From assembly GCF_018437275.1 (NCBI RefSeq), contig NZ_JAAMFK010000001.1:1-64000 (forward strand): DNA of 64,000 nt, written 5' to 3'. This document shows, one piece after another, positions 7,715 through 16,528 of this stretch; the first letter of the stretch is position 1, and each line of letters starts with the position of its first letter. Below the pieces are notes generated by a model, which was not told where the DNA came from, searched no databases, and saw nothing but the letters and a program-made list of their open reading frames with translations. Source of the stretch: Fructobacillus broussonetiae. Its GTDB lineage: Bacteria; Bacillota; Bacilli; Lactobacillales; Lactobacillaceae. Both the position numbers and the translations under genes were made by a program.

Positions 7715-9373
7715 TTAATCTTGAATATTAATGAATTCAAACTTTTCGACGTCGAAGAGCCCTTGGTCGGTAATCTTCAGGCTTGGGATGACTGGTAGGG
7801 CCATGAAGGACAATGTCAGGAACGGATCAAAGGCCAAATCGGAAATTTGAGCGAAAGCTTCGTTCAAATCATCTTGCATGGCGGTCAATTCCTCGTAGGA
7901 CTTATCAGACATGAGCCCACCGATTGGGAGCGGAAGGGCGGTGATGTCACCGTTGTTCACGACGACCTGACCACCACCGATTTCCTTCAAGGTTGAAACA
8001 GCAAGCAGCATGTCATCGTCGTTTACACCGGCAACGATCACGTTGTGGGAGTCGTGCGCGATGGTTGAAGCAATGGCCCCGGCCTTCAAATCCAAGCCCT
8101 TGATGATACCGAGTCCAGAACCGAGGTCGTGATAGCGTTCCGCGACGGCGACTTTGGCATAGGTAGTATCTGGAATGAAGTTTCCGGCTGAATCCGTTTG
8201 CACCTCTTCGACCACGTGCTTTGTCGTGATGTGGTGGGGTTCGATTTCAATGACGTGGGCTTTCTTTGTCCCGTCCAACTTCAATTCCAAGTCTTTTTGA
8301 TCGAAGGTGAGGTTAATTTGTTGACCTGGCAACCAGAGAACCGGCTCCTTCTGGTCTTCGAAGAATTCACCGGCAATCATCGTTTGGTCAATGGCGACCG
8401 TCTCCAAATCGTTCAAAACCAACAGGTCGGCTTCAAAACCAGGAGCGACGGCTCCAACGTTGTCTAAGTGGTGGGCCTTGGCCGCGTTAAATGAGGCCAT
8501 CGTGTAGGCGATTTCAGGTGCGATGCCTTCTTCAATGGCCAGTGCCACGTTGAAGTTGATGGACCCTTCTTTTTGAATGTCTGCTGCGGACTTATCATCC
8601 GTTGCAAAGGAGAAGTGGGACTGGTTTAGAGGCGTTACTGCCTTAAGTAAGGCCTTCTCGTCACGTTCCACTGTTCCTTCACGAACGAAGATGTTCATTC
8701 CGGCTGAGATACGGTCGAGGGCTTCCTCACGGGTGCTGGCCTCGTGATCCGTATCAATGCCATAGGCACGGTAGACCGCCAACTCAGCAGACGTTAAGCC
8801 GGCTCCGTGACCATCAACGTGCTTGCCGGCTTCCTGAGCATCCTTAATTTTTTGAAGCATGTCTGGATTCTGCCCAGCAACGGCCGGGTAATCCATGACT
8901 TCAGCCAGACCAGCAATTTCCTTGTGCTGGTAGAAGGGCTTCAAGGCATCGGCGTCTAAGGTCGCTCCCGCGTGCTCAAAGTTGGTTGCTGGAACGGATG
9001 AGGGGAGCATGTAGTGGATGTGCAAAGGCGTTTTCTTTGCGGAATCAATCATGTATTGGATACCAGAAACACCTGCAACTGACGCGATTTCGTGGGGGTC
9101 GGCGAAGATTCGTGTCACTCCTTGCTTCAAGGAAAGACGACCGAATTCAGACGGCGTCAAAAGGGAAGACTCGATGTGCAGGTGGCCGTCAATCAAGCCG
9201 GGGACAACGTACTTGTCCTCGCAGTTCACCACGACGTTTGCTTCGTAGGCGTCAGATTCACCAACGAAGATAATCTTGCCATCCTTAATGTAGACGGGCT
9301 TGTTTTCAAATTCCTTTGTAAAAACGTTTAAAACGGCTGCGCCTTTTAAACAATAATCAACGGACGTCGTCAT
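7715..9373 (-). CDS. ade: Adenine deaminase
   Basis: 552 aa amidohydrolase-superfamily enzyme converting adenine to hypoxanthine and ammonia for purine salvage. Family motifs: VVPGLIDGHLHIESS (metal-binding HxH), QGVTRIFADPHEIASVAG, LDADALKPFYQHKEIAGLAEVMDYPAV, the HGAGL region, and the C-terminal GGQVVVNNGDITALPLPIGGLMSD. Slightly shorter than the usual ~570-600 aa. RBS AGAGGAG precedes the ATG. The adjacent unknown gene overlaps its 3' end or is separated by only 10 bases, suggesting one transcript. The product hypoxanthine links functionally with the purine permease at 20.9 kb. Confidence 0.92.
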   Translation of the reverse strand: MTTSVDYCLKGAAVLNVFTKEFENKPVYIKDGKIIFVGESDAYEANVVVNCEDKYVVPGLIDGHLHIESSLLTPSEFGRLSLKQGVTRIFADPHEIASVAGVSGIQYMIDSAKKTPLHIHYMLPSSVPATNFEHAGATLDADALKPFYQHKEIAGLAEVMDYPAVAGQNPDMLQKIKDAQEAGKHVDGHGAGLTSAELAVYRAYGIDTDHEASTREEALDRISAGMNIFVREGTVERDEKALLKAVTPLNQSHFSFATDDKSAADIQKEGSINFNVALAIEEGIAPEIAYTMASFNAAKAHHLDNVGAVAPGFEADLLVLNDLETVAIDQTMIAGEFFEDQKEPVLWLPGQQINLTFDQKDLELKLDGTKKAHVIEIEPHHITTKHVVEEVQTDSAGNFIPDTTYAKVAVAERYHDLGSGLGIIKGLDLKAGAIASTIAHDSHNVIVAGVNDDDMLLAVSTLKEIGGGQVVVNNGDITALPLPIGGLMSDKSYEELTAMQDDLNEAFAQISDLAFDPFLTLSFMALPVIPSLKITDQGLFDVEKFEFINIQD

Positions 9374-9527
9374 TTGGTCTCCTCTATCTCTCTCGTAAAT
9401 TTTATTTATTTTAGCATATATCGGATTTGATTGTTCGTCTTTATCGGTTAAATTAGAAAGAATATGGCTTTTTTAAAAGTTGGTCACAAAAGTCAAATAA
9501 AAGTCTATACCAATTTAAAAATCGGTC

Positions 9528-9557
9528 TTGTTATTGCGCTTGAATGCTTGATAAAAT
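9528..9557 (+). promoter_or_regulatory. Probable glmS promoter
   Basis: TTGTTA (9528-9533), 18-base spacer, TAAAAT (9552-9557), leaving a leader of about 55 bases. The rest of the 243-base gap shows no ribozyme core. Confidence 0.5.
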
Positions 9558-9616
9558 AGGAGTTGTTAAAAAATATGATTTACAAACCAATTAAAGGTTG
9601 AAAGCGAGATATCGAT

Positions 9617-11419
9617 ATGTGTGGAATTGTTGGAGTTACAGGGGTAGGAGACGCACTCCCATACCTTTTGCAAGGACTACAAAAATTGGAATACCGTGGT
9701 TATGATTCTGCCGGTGTATTCTTGACGGATGCGTCTGGTAAGAACGAACTCATTAAGGAAAAGGGACGCGTGTCTAAGTTGGCTGAAAAGGCCAAGAAGG
9801 CCGGCTTCAATGGAACGGCTGGAATCGCCCACACTCGTTGGGCCACCCACGGAAACGTGACGGTTGAAAACGCTCACCCCCAGAAGTCAGCAAACGACCG
9901 TTTCTTCTTGGTACACAACGGTGTGATCGAAAACTATAAGGAATTGAAGGACACGTACTTGAAGGACGTGCACTTTATTTCAGAGACGGACACGGAAGTT
10001 GCCGTTCAATTGGTAAACCACTTCGCCGAAGAGGGCATGTCAACCGAAGACGCCTTCCGAAAGATGATTTCAATGCTTGAAGGAAACTCCGCTTACGGTT
10101 TCCTCTTGGTTGATGCGAAAGATCCTGAAACGCTTTACGTGGCAAAGAAGAAATCACCACTTTTGATTGGTGTTTCTGACCACGGTTACGCCGTGACGTC
10201 TGACGCCGCTGCCATGATTGATTTGACGAAGGACTTCGTTGAACTCCGCGACGGCGACTTGGCCATTGTTAAGCCAGATTCACTCACGATTTTTGATGCA
10301 AATGGGGATGCTGTTAACCGCGAACCATTCACGCTTGAAATCGATCCTGAAGACACGGACAAGGGTGCTTACCCTTACTACATGTTGAAGGAAGTGGACG
10401 AACAAGCCATCGTTGCCCGCAACATCGCTTCGCACTACTACGACGAAGATGGTAACTTGCAGGGAATCGGCTGTGCCATCACCGACAAGATGAAGGAAGC
10501 AGACCGCCTCTACATCGTTGCTGCTGGTACGTCATACCACGCCGGATTGGTTGGAAAGCGCTACTTCGAACAGTGGGCAAAGATTCCAACGGCAGTACAC
10601 ATTTCTTCTGAATTTGCCTATGACCAACCCATGTTGTCAGAAAAGCCATTCTTCATCTTCTTGTCACAGTCTGGTGAAACGGCCGACTCACGAGAAGTGT
10701 TGGACAACGTGAAAAAGCAAGGATTCCCGGCTTTGACTTTGGCAAACGTCATGAACTCAACCTTGACGCGTGAAGCGGACTTCGCTTTGCCTTTGCTCGC
10801 CGGTCCTGAAATCGCCGTTGCTTCAACGAAGGCCTACACGGCCCAAGTGATTGTGCAAGCCATCTTGGCTTCTGCCCTTGGTAACCCCGGCTTTGATTTG
10901 AAGGCTGAGTTGGCCAAGGTTGCCGTTGAAATCCAAGCCATCACGGATGACAAGGAAAAGTTCAAGGCCATCGCGGAAGACGCATTGGCTGACCAACACT
11001 CCGCCTTCTACATCGGACGTGGCTTGGACGCCTGCGTTGCTTTGGAAGCAGCCTTGAAATTGAAGGAAATCTCTTACATCCAAACCGAAGGATTCGCCGC
11101 TGGTGAATTGAAGCACGGAACGATTTCCTTGATTGAAGACGGTACGCCAGTCTTTGCCTTGCTCACGCAAAAGAAGACCGAAGGTTTGCTCCGCGGAGAA
11201 GTGGCACAGGTTGCTGCCCGTGGTGCCAACACGATTGTTTTTGCTTCAAAGAGCGTGGCAAAGGAAGGCGACGCCTTCGTCTTGCCTGAAGTCAACGAAT
11301 TGTTGATGCCGTTGTTGGCCGTTATTCCAACGCAGTTGATTGCCTACTACGCAACGTTGGCTCGTGGCTTGGACGTTGATCGCCCACGTAACTTGGCGAA
11401 GTCCGTAACGGTTCAATAA
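9617..11419 (+). CDS. glmS: Glutamine-fructose-6-phosphate aminotransferase (isomerizing)
   Basis: 600 aa, standard length. Makes glucosamine-6-phosphate from fructose-6-phosphate and glutamine, the entry step to peptidoglycan and teichoic acid amino sugars. The N-terminal class II glutaminase starts MCGIVG with the catalytic Cys2, followed by HTRWATHG and HNGVIENY. Two SIS sugar-isomerase domains follow (AAGTSYHAGLVGKR, SQSGETADS; GRGLDACVALEAALKLKEISY), ending in DRPRNLAKSVTV(Q). No glmS ribozyme motif was seen upstream. Confidence 0.96.
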   Translation: MCGIVGVTGVGDALPYLLQGLQKLEYRGYDSAGVFLTDASGKNELIKEKGRVSKLAEKAKKAGFNGTAGIAHTRWATHGNVTVENAHPQKSANDRFFLVHNGVIENYKELKDTYLKDVHFISETDTEVAVQLVNHFAEEGMSTEDAFRKMISMLEGNSAYGFLLVDAKDPETLYVAKKKSPLLIGVSDHGYAVTSDAAAMIDLTKDFVELRDGDLAIVKPDSLTIFDANGDAVNREPFTLEIDPEDTDKGAYPYYMLKEVDEQAIVARNIASHYYDEDGNLQGIGCAITDKMKEADRLYIVAAGTSYHAGLVGKRYFEQWAKIPTAVHISSEFAYDQPMLSEKPFFIFLSQSGETADSREVLDNVKKQGFPALTLANVMNSTLTREADFALPLLAGPEIAVASTKAYTAQVIVQAILASALGNPGFDLKAELAKVAVEIQAITDDKEKFKAIAEDALADQHSAFYIGRGLDACVALEAALKLKEISYIQTEGFAAGELKHGTISLIEDGTPVFALLTQKKTEGLLRGEVAQVAARGANTIVFASKSVAKEGDAFVLPEVNELLMPLLAVIPTQLIAYYATLARGLDVDRPRNLAKSVTVQ

Positions 11420-11429
11420 AGTAAAAAAG

Positions 11430-11454
11430 CATAACGATTAAAGCACTCGTTATG
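11430..11454. repeat. Inverted repeat after glmS
   Basis: CATAACGA (11430-11437) and TCGTTATG (11447-11454) form an 8-bp stem. No T-tract follows, so it is a poor terminator; it overlaps where the -35 of the next promoter would lie and could be an operator or 3'-end stabiliser. Confidence 0.45.
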
Positions 11455-11460
11455 AGGGTT

Positions 11461-11573
11461 TGCTATATAATAAAGTCGGTGTCGCGCCGGGTTCAAGTAG
11501 CCGCGCGAAACCGGTCTGAAATGGCGGCTTCAGTCCGTCTTTAAAAGTCGACGAAATAACGTCGGCTTTTTTT
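11461..11573 (+). ncRNA. Possible small RNA or leader with its own promoter and terminator
   Basis: An extended -10 (TGCTATATAAT, 11461-11471) would start RNA near 11476. The next ~95 bases fold readily: CGCGCCGG/CCGCGCG hairpin (11483-11507), GGTCTGAA/TTCAGTCC hairpin (11513-11536), then the terminator AGTCGACG/CGTCGGCT (11546-11567) with seven Ts. No ORF. Parts (AAAGTCGG, CCGGTCTGA) recall the dispersed GTCAGACCCG repeat, so it may be a decayed copy. It matches no RNA family I can name. Confidence 0.4.
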
Positions 11574-11600
11574 GTTTACCGGGCCTAATTCTGGTAAACT
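11572..11600 (+). promoter_or_regulatory. uppS promoter
   Basis: TTGTTT (11572-11577), 17-base spacer, TAAACT (11595-11600) with TGG before it. The -35 overlaps the T-tract of the preceding terminator. Confidence 0.7.
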
Positions 11601-11635
11601 ATGGAAGAGTATTTTACATTTTTAGGGGTGTTGCG

Positions 11636-12433
11636 ATGTCTTTTATGAAGGACTTGTTTGGTAAGAAAAACCAAGCCAAAAACAACGAATTAACCGGCCT
11701 TGATTTGACCGATGGAAACTACAAAATTCCAAAGCACTTGGCCATCATCATGGACGGAAACGGGCGCTGGGCACAGAAGCGTCACTTACCGCGTGTTGCT
11801 GGACACAAGGAGGGGATGGAAACCGTTAAGCGCGTAACCAAACTGGCTAACGCCGCTGGGGTTAAAGTGCTAACGGTTTACGCCTTTTCCACAGAAAACT
11901 GGTCCCGTCCGTCTGACGAGGTTAAGTTCTTAATGAAGTTGCCCGTCACTTTCTTTGACACCTTTGTTCCTGAACTTCAGGCACAAAACGTGAAGGTTGA
12001 AACCATTGGTGACATCGACAAGTTGCCCGACAGCACGAAGAAGGCCGTCGATGACGCTAAAGAAGCAACGAAAGAAAACACAGGTTTGATCCTGAACTTC
12101 GCCTTGAACTACGGTGGTCAGGCAGAAATCGTCGAAGCGGCCCAGTCATTGGCCGAAGACGTGAAGGCTGGCAAATTGGATGCGGATCAAATCGACAAAG
12201 ACCTCTTAGCTTCTCGATTGACCACTGGTTTCTTGGGCGACCTCGCTAACCCAGACTTGATTGTGCGTACTTCTGGTGAAGAACGCCTCTCAAACTTCTT
12301 GCCTTGGCAGGCTGCCTATTCGGAGTTCTACTTCACAAATGTGTTCTGGCCCGACTTTGTCGAGGCCGACTTTAACGAAGCCATCAAGGCTTACACCAAG
12401 CGCGATCGTCGTTTTGGTAAAGTAAAAGCTTAA
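11636..12433 (+). CDS. uppS: Isoprenyl transferase (undecaprenyl diphosphate synthase)
   Basis: 265 aa. Condenses isopentenyl-PP units onto farnesyl-PP to build C55-PP, the lipid carrier for peptidoglycan and teichoic acids. Signature motifs: HLAIIMDGNGRWAQKR (catalytic Asp of DGNGRWA), TVYAFSTENWSRP, LNFALNYGGQAEIV and DLIVRTSGEERLSNFLPWQAAYSEFYF given in parts as RTSGEERLSNF. An N-terminal basic extension of about 25 residues precedes the core. First gene of a transcript with cdsA (21-base gap) and rseP, a conserved Firmicutes order. Confidence 0.96.
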   Translation: MSFMKDLFGKKNQAKNNELTGLDLTDGNYKIPKHLAIIMDGNGRWAQKRHLPRVAGHKEGMETVKRVTKLANAAGVKVLTVYAFSTENWSRPSDEVKFLMKLPVTFFDTFVPELQAQNVKVETIGDIDKLPDSTKKAVDDAKEATKENTGLILNFALNYGGQAEIVEAAQSLAEDVKAGKLDADQIDKDLLASRLTTGFLGDLANPDLIVRTSGEERLSNFLPWQAAYSEFYFTNVFWPDFVEADFNEAIKAYTKRDRRFGKVKA

Positions 12434-12454
12434 TTTGAAAGTGAGATTTTTCTG

Positions 12455-13258
12455 ATGCAAACTCGCATTATTACTGCCATCGTGGCACTTTTAGTTTTCG
12501 TTCCTTTAGTTATCATTGGTAAGTTGCCCTTGCTGATTTTGACGCTTGCCCTCGGTTGGGTGGCCATGAACGAAATGTTGCGTATGACCAAGACACTCTT
12601 GGTATCGTTTGAAGCCATCATTTCACTTCTTGGTGTGACGGCTTTGATTTTGCCAAACAACTTTTGGGTCTGGGCGACTGACAACTGGCCAATGACGATT
12701 TCTTCTCAATCCGTTGTTGGCATCATTGCCTTCTTGTTCCTCTTGCGGACGGTTTTGTCAAAGAAGTCCTTTAACATCAACGATGCTGGTGTGCTCTTCT
12801 TGTCCATGGTATACATCGGAACTGGTTTCCACTACTTCTACTTGGCTGACCAGAAGGGCCTTGCCATCTTGTTCTTTGGTATGCTCACGGTTTGGATTAC
12901 GGATTCATTCGCCTACTTCTGCGGCAGCGCCTTCGGTAAGACGAAGTTGGCCCCAAGCATTTCACCAAACAAGACCTGGGAAGGATCTATTGGTGGCTCA
13001 CTCATTGCCGTTGTTTTCATGACGGCTTTCTATGCTTACACGGGATGGTTGCACAAGCCTGTTTTGGAAATCTTGATTTGCGCGGTTGTCTTGTCAATTG
13101 GTGGCCAGTTAGGTGACCTGGTTGAATCATCATTTAAGCGCCACTTCGGTGTGAAGGATTCCGGTAACATCTTGCCAGGGCACGGTGGTATCTTGGACCG
13201 CTTCGATTCCATGTTGATTGTGATGCCATTGCTTTCAATCTTGGGCTTGTTGCAGTAA
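12455..13258 (+). CDS. cdsA: Phosphatidate cytidylyltransferase
   Basis: 267 aa integral membrane enzyme making CDP-diacylglycerol from phosphatidate and CTP, the branch point of phospholipid synthesis. About seven to eight hydrophobic segments; the C-terminal signature is intact (LGDLVESSFKRHFGVKDSG, then LPGHGGILDRFDS). SPNKTWEGSIGG is also family-typical. RBS is modest (AAAGTGAG). Lies between uppS and rseP. Confidence 0.94.
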   Translation: MQTRIITAIVALLVFVPLVIIGKLPLLILTLALGWVAMNEMLRMTKTLLVSFEAIISLLGVTALILPNNFWVWATDNWPMTISSQSVVGIIAFLFLLRTVLSKKSFNINDAGVLFLSMVYIGTGFHYFYLADQKGLAILFFGMLTVWITDSFAYFCGSAFGKTKLAPSISPNKTWEGSIGGSLIAVVFMTAFYAYTGWLHKPVLEILICAVVLSIGGQLGDLVESSFKRHFGVKDSGNILPGHGGILDRFDSMLIVMPLLSILGLLQ

Positions 13259-13322
13259 TTCTGGTGGATAACGCGCTTAATTTTAAGCACTTGTCCACAA
13301 ACTTTCTTGATAGGAGGGCGCC

Positions 13323-14579
13323 ATGTCTTTGACCGCCATCATTTCATTTTTAATCGTCTTCGGATTACTCGTGGCCTTTCACGAATTCGGACACTTCATC
13401 GTCGCTAAAAAGACGGGGGTCCTTGTTCGCGAATTTGCCATTGGAATGGGACCAAAGATTTTTTCTTGGTACCAGAACCACACGGCTTACACGATTCGCT
13501 TGCTCCCCGTTGGGGGTTACGTGCGGATGGCTTCTGAAGATGACCACGATGAATTGGAAGCGGGGCAGCGCCTTTACTTGAAACAGGATGACAAGGGACT
13601 GGTTACTTCTTTAGACACGCGTGTCGAACAAGAAGAAGCTGGCTTCCTCTTCACGGTTGATCAAGCTGACCTCGTCGATGACATGGTTTTGAAGGGCTTC
13701 CGCGATGGCTCGGAAGAGCTGGAAACGCTTTCTGTTTCACCAGTTGCCGTGATGATCGGTGAGGATGGCCAGCCAAACCGCGTGGCACCACGTGCTGTTT
13801 GGTTGGAATCAGCGAAGCCGTTGAAACGTTTGGCCATTAACTTGGCCGGACCGTTCATGAACTTTGTGCTGGCCTTTATCGCCGCCTTCGGATTAGCCTT
13901 CTCTCTCCACCAAGTTTCCGTTGACCAACCGGTCTTAGGACAGGTGGTGAAGGAGCAACCGGCTGCTAAAGCAGGCTTGAAGGTGAACGACCGCATCACT
14001 TCGGTAAACGGTCACAAGGTGACAACCTTTACCGGGTTGGCTAACGAATTAGCTGGTCAAGCTGACAAGGACTTGCCGGTCACTTACGAGCGTAACGGTC
14101 ACAAGCAGACGACCACGGTTCGTCCGGAAGCCGTTGAGGTTTCTGGTAAGAAGGTCGCTAAGGTCGGTATCGTTGCAAAGGGTGAGACTTCCATTGGCGC
14201 TCGCATGGACTTTGGTTGGAACATGACGTCATCCTGGTTCACCCAGGTTGGTCGCGGTATCGTCGACCTCTTCACCTCAACTTTCAGCTTGAACAAGCTT
14301 GGCGGTCCGGTGATGTTGGCCAAGGCCACGTCGACGGCATCGAACCAAGGTTTCCTAACGGTATTAGCCTTGCTCGGTATGCTTTCCGTTAACCTGGGCT
14401 TGCTAAACCTGTTACCGATTCCACCGCTCGATGGGGGAAAGGTCTTCTTGGACCTTTACGAATCGATCTTCAAGCGACCATTCCCGGCAGTCGTGGCAAA
14501 CGCCTTGATGATGGCGGGAACGATCCTGCTCGTTATCTTGATGATTCTGGTGACGGCAAAGGATTTGATTCAGTTTTAG
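13323..14579 (+). CDS. rseP: Site-2 zinc metalloprotease RseP/RasP
   Basis: 418 aa membrane protease that cleaves transmembrane substrates such as anti-sigma factors and leftover signal peptides. The zinc site HEFGH is in the first membrane helix (residues ~21-25). One PDZ domain (~200-280; AAKAGLKVNDRITSVNGH) follows, then the third-ligand segment NLLPIPPLDGGKV. RBS GGAGGG is strong. Follows cdsA as in most Firmicutes. Confidence 0.94.
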   Translation: MSLTAIISFLIVFGLLVAFHEFGHFIVAKKTGVLVREFAIGMGPKIFSWYQNHTAYTIRLLPVGGYVRMASEDDHDELEAGQRLYLKQDDKGLVTSLDTRVEQEEAGFLFTVDQADLVDDMVLKGFRDGSEELETLSVSPVAVMIGEDGQPNRVAPRAVWLESAKPLKRLAINLAGPFMNFVLAFIAAFGLAFSLHQVSVDQPVLGQVVKEQPAAKAGLKVNDRITSVNGHKVTTFTGLANELAGQADKDLPVTYERNGHKQTTTVRPEAVEVSGKKVAKVGIVAKGETSIGARMDFGWNMTSSWFTQVGRGIVDLFTSTFSLNKLGGPVMLAKATSTASNQGFLTVLALLGMLSVNLGLLNLLPIPPLDGGKVFLDLYESIFKRPFPAVVANALMMAGTILLVILMILVTAKDLIQF

Positions 14580-14586
14580 ATGGTAT

Positions 14587-14677
14587 AAGTCAGAGGCGGA
14601 CGTGTTTCATTTGCTTCCGCTTCTGGCCAAGCTGTTGGACACCGGCGCCATGTTTGTATCGCGCACGGGTCTGACTT
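14587..14677. repeat. Long inverted-repeat element, copy D of the GTCAGACCCG family
   Basis: Termini AAGTCAGA (14587-14594) and TCTGACTT (14670-14677) face each other 75 bases apart. The right end, read in reverse, is AAAGTCAGACCCGTGCGCGA, the same extended core as the single arms at 49446 and 50496. The inside folds further (GCGGA/TCCGC). It fills most of the rseP-proS gap and ends in TTTTATAAAAG, so it may also terminate rseP. Confidence 0.6.
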
Positions 14678-14743
14678 TTATAAAAGATATTAAACAAAGG
14701 GCATTTGCCCTGTACATAACGATTAAATAGAAAGAAGGATGTT

Positions 14744-16459
14744 ATGAAACAATCACAGCTCTTTATGCCTACTTTGCGTGAGGTACCAGCCGACGCCGAA
14801 GTGAAGTCCCACCAACTCTTGTTGAAGGCCGGATACATCCGTCCGGTATCTGCCGGTGCCTTCGCTTACTTGCCTTTGGCTAAGCGCGTATTGAACAAAA
14901 TCGAAGCCATTGTCCGCGAGGAAATGGACGCTGTGAACGCCAACGAAATGTTGGTTCCTGAAATTTTGCCTGCCGAACTCTGGCAGAAGTCAGGCCGTTA
15001 CCAGACATACGGTCAAGATTTGTATAAGTTTAAGAACCGTCAAGACCGCGACTTCATCCTGGGTCCAACCCACGAAGAAACGTTTACGGAATTGCTCGGA
15101 GGCGACATCAAGTCTTACAAGAAGTTGCCACTCTTGGTTTACCAAATCCAATCAAAGTTCCGTGACGAAGGACGTCCTCGTTTCGGCTTGCTCCGTACCC
15201 GTGAATTCTTGATGCAAGACGCCTACTCATTTACGGCCGACAACGAAGGCTTAGACACCATCTTTGACCAGATGGAAGTTGCTTACACCAACATCTTTAA
15301 CCGCGTTGGCTTGGACTACCGCATCATCGACGGTGACGCCGGTGCCATGGGTGGCTCAACGTCAAAGGAATTCTCAGCACCAGCTGCTGCCGGGGAAGAC
15401 ACGATTGTGTACACGGAAGGTTCCGACTACGCCGCCAACTTGGAAATGGCCAAGGATTTCTACGAACGCGTTGACCGTTCTGACGAAGAACAAGACGAAA
15501 TGACGACGATTGATACGCCAAACGCCAAGACGATTGAAGACTTGTCCGAACTCTTGGACGAACCCGCTTCATCATTGGCCAAGACGGTCGTTGTTGCCGG
15601 ACCTGAAGGCGAACTCTGTGCCGTTGTCACGACCGGTGACTTCGAAGTGAACTTGGTTAAGGTTCAAAACGCTCTCGGATTGCCTGAAGTGGACATGGCC
15701 GACGAAGCCGTTGTGAAGGAAAAGTTGGGTGCTGGATTCGGATCACTTGGACCCGTTAACTTGCCTGAAGACGTGAAGCTTTTGGTCGATGAACGCGCGG
15801 CCGACCTCGTGAACTTCACGGCCGGTGCAAATGAAGACGGCAAGCACTTCACTGGCATCAACTGGGGTCGCGACGTGGCCTTGGAAGATGAACAAATCGG
15901 TGATTTCCGTACCGCTAAGGAAGGCGAATTAGCAGTCGATGGGAAGGGCAAGTTGGCCTTCACCAAGGGAATCGAAATCGCCCACATCTTCAAGCTTGGA
16001 ACGAAGTACTCAAAGGCTTTGGGTGCCCAAGTGCTTGACTCAAATGGTCGCAACGTCGACATGGTGATGGGATGTTACGGAATCGGAATTTCTCGTTTGC
16101 TTTCCGCCATCACGGAACAAAAGGCAGACGACAAGGGATTGGTATGGCCAGCAGCCATTGCACCGTTCGACGTACACATCGTCCCAATCAACTTGAAGGA
16201 CGAAGACCAAGCAGCGCTCGCCGCTGATTTGGAAGCCACTGTTAAATCAGCTGGTTACGACAGCCTCGTGGATGACCGGAAGGAGCGTGCCGGTGTGAAG
16301 TTCGCCGACGCCGAACTCATTGGTTTGCCAGTTCGAATCACGGTTGGTAAGAAGGCCTCTGAAGGAATCGTTGAAGTTTCTGTTCGTGCCACGGACGAAA
16401 GCTTCGAAATGACGGTTGCTGAAGCGGTTGAAAACTTGCCTAAGTGGTTGTCAAAGTAA
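14744..16459 (+). CDS. proS: Prolyl-tRNA synthetase
   Basis: 571 aa, bacterial-type class II synthetase charging tRNA-Pro. Motif 2 FRDEGRPRFGLLRTREF (~140) and motif 3 GCYGIGISR (~443) are present. Between them is the ~180-residue YbaK-like insertion (about 230-400) that edits Ala-tRNA-Pro, then the anticodon-binding domain (DVHIVPIN..GYDSLVDDRKERAGVKFADAE). RBS GAAGGA. No T-box leader is visible. Confidence 0.96.
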   Translation: MKQSQLFMPTLREVPADAEVKSHQLLLKAGYIRPVSAGAFAYLPLAKRVLNKIEAIVREEMDAVNANEMLVPEILPAELWQKSGRYQTYGQDLYKFKNRQDRDFILGPTHEETFTELLGGDIKSYKKLPLLVYQIQSKFRDEGRPRFGLLRTREFLMQDAYSFTADNEGLDTIFDQMEVAYTNIFNRVGLDYRIIDGDAGAMGGSTSKEFSAPAAAGEDTIVYTEGSDYAANLEMAKDFYERVDRSDEEQDEMTTIDTPNAKTIEDLSELLDEPASSLAKTVVVAGPEGELCAVVTTGDFEVNLVKVQNALGLPEVDMADEAVVKEKLGAGFGSLGPVNLPEDVKLLVDERAADLVNFTAGANEDGKHFTGINWGRDVALEDEQIGDFRTAKEGELAVDGKGKLAFTKGIEIAHIFKLGTKYSKALGAQVLDSNGRNVDMVMGCYGIGISRLLSAITEQKADDKGLVWPAAIAPFDVHIVPINLKDEDQAALAADLEATVKSAGYDSLVDDRKERAGVKFADAELIGLPVRITVGKKASEGIVEVSVRATDESFEMTVAEAVENLPKWLSK

Positions 16460-16474
16460 TTATTTTTCTCATAC

Positions 16475-16505
16475 AAAAGTCGACTCCGGACCGTCGACTT
16501 TTTTG
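16475..16505 (+). terminator. Terminator of proS, repeat-like copy E
   Basis: Perfect arms AAAAGTCGAC (16475-16484) and GTCGACTTTT (16493-16502) around TCCGGACC, then Ts. Layout matches the repeat family with GTCGAC in place of GTCAGAC. Confidence 0.85.
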
Positions 16506-16528
16506 TGCTTATTATTGAAGGATGACAA

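Noticed and set aside
9374-9616. glmS ribozyme or catabolite (cre) site upstream of glmS
   Set aside because: No AGCGCC..GAACU-type ribozyme core; the only cre-like stretch (TGAAAGCGAGATAT near 9599) fails in its right half.
14580-14743. T-box leader before proS
   Set aside because: No AGGGTGGNACCGCG box or specifier stem; the region is filled by the repeat element.
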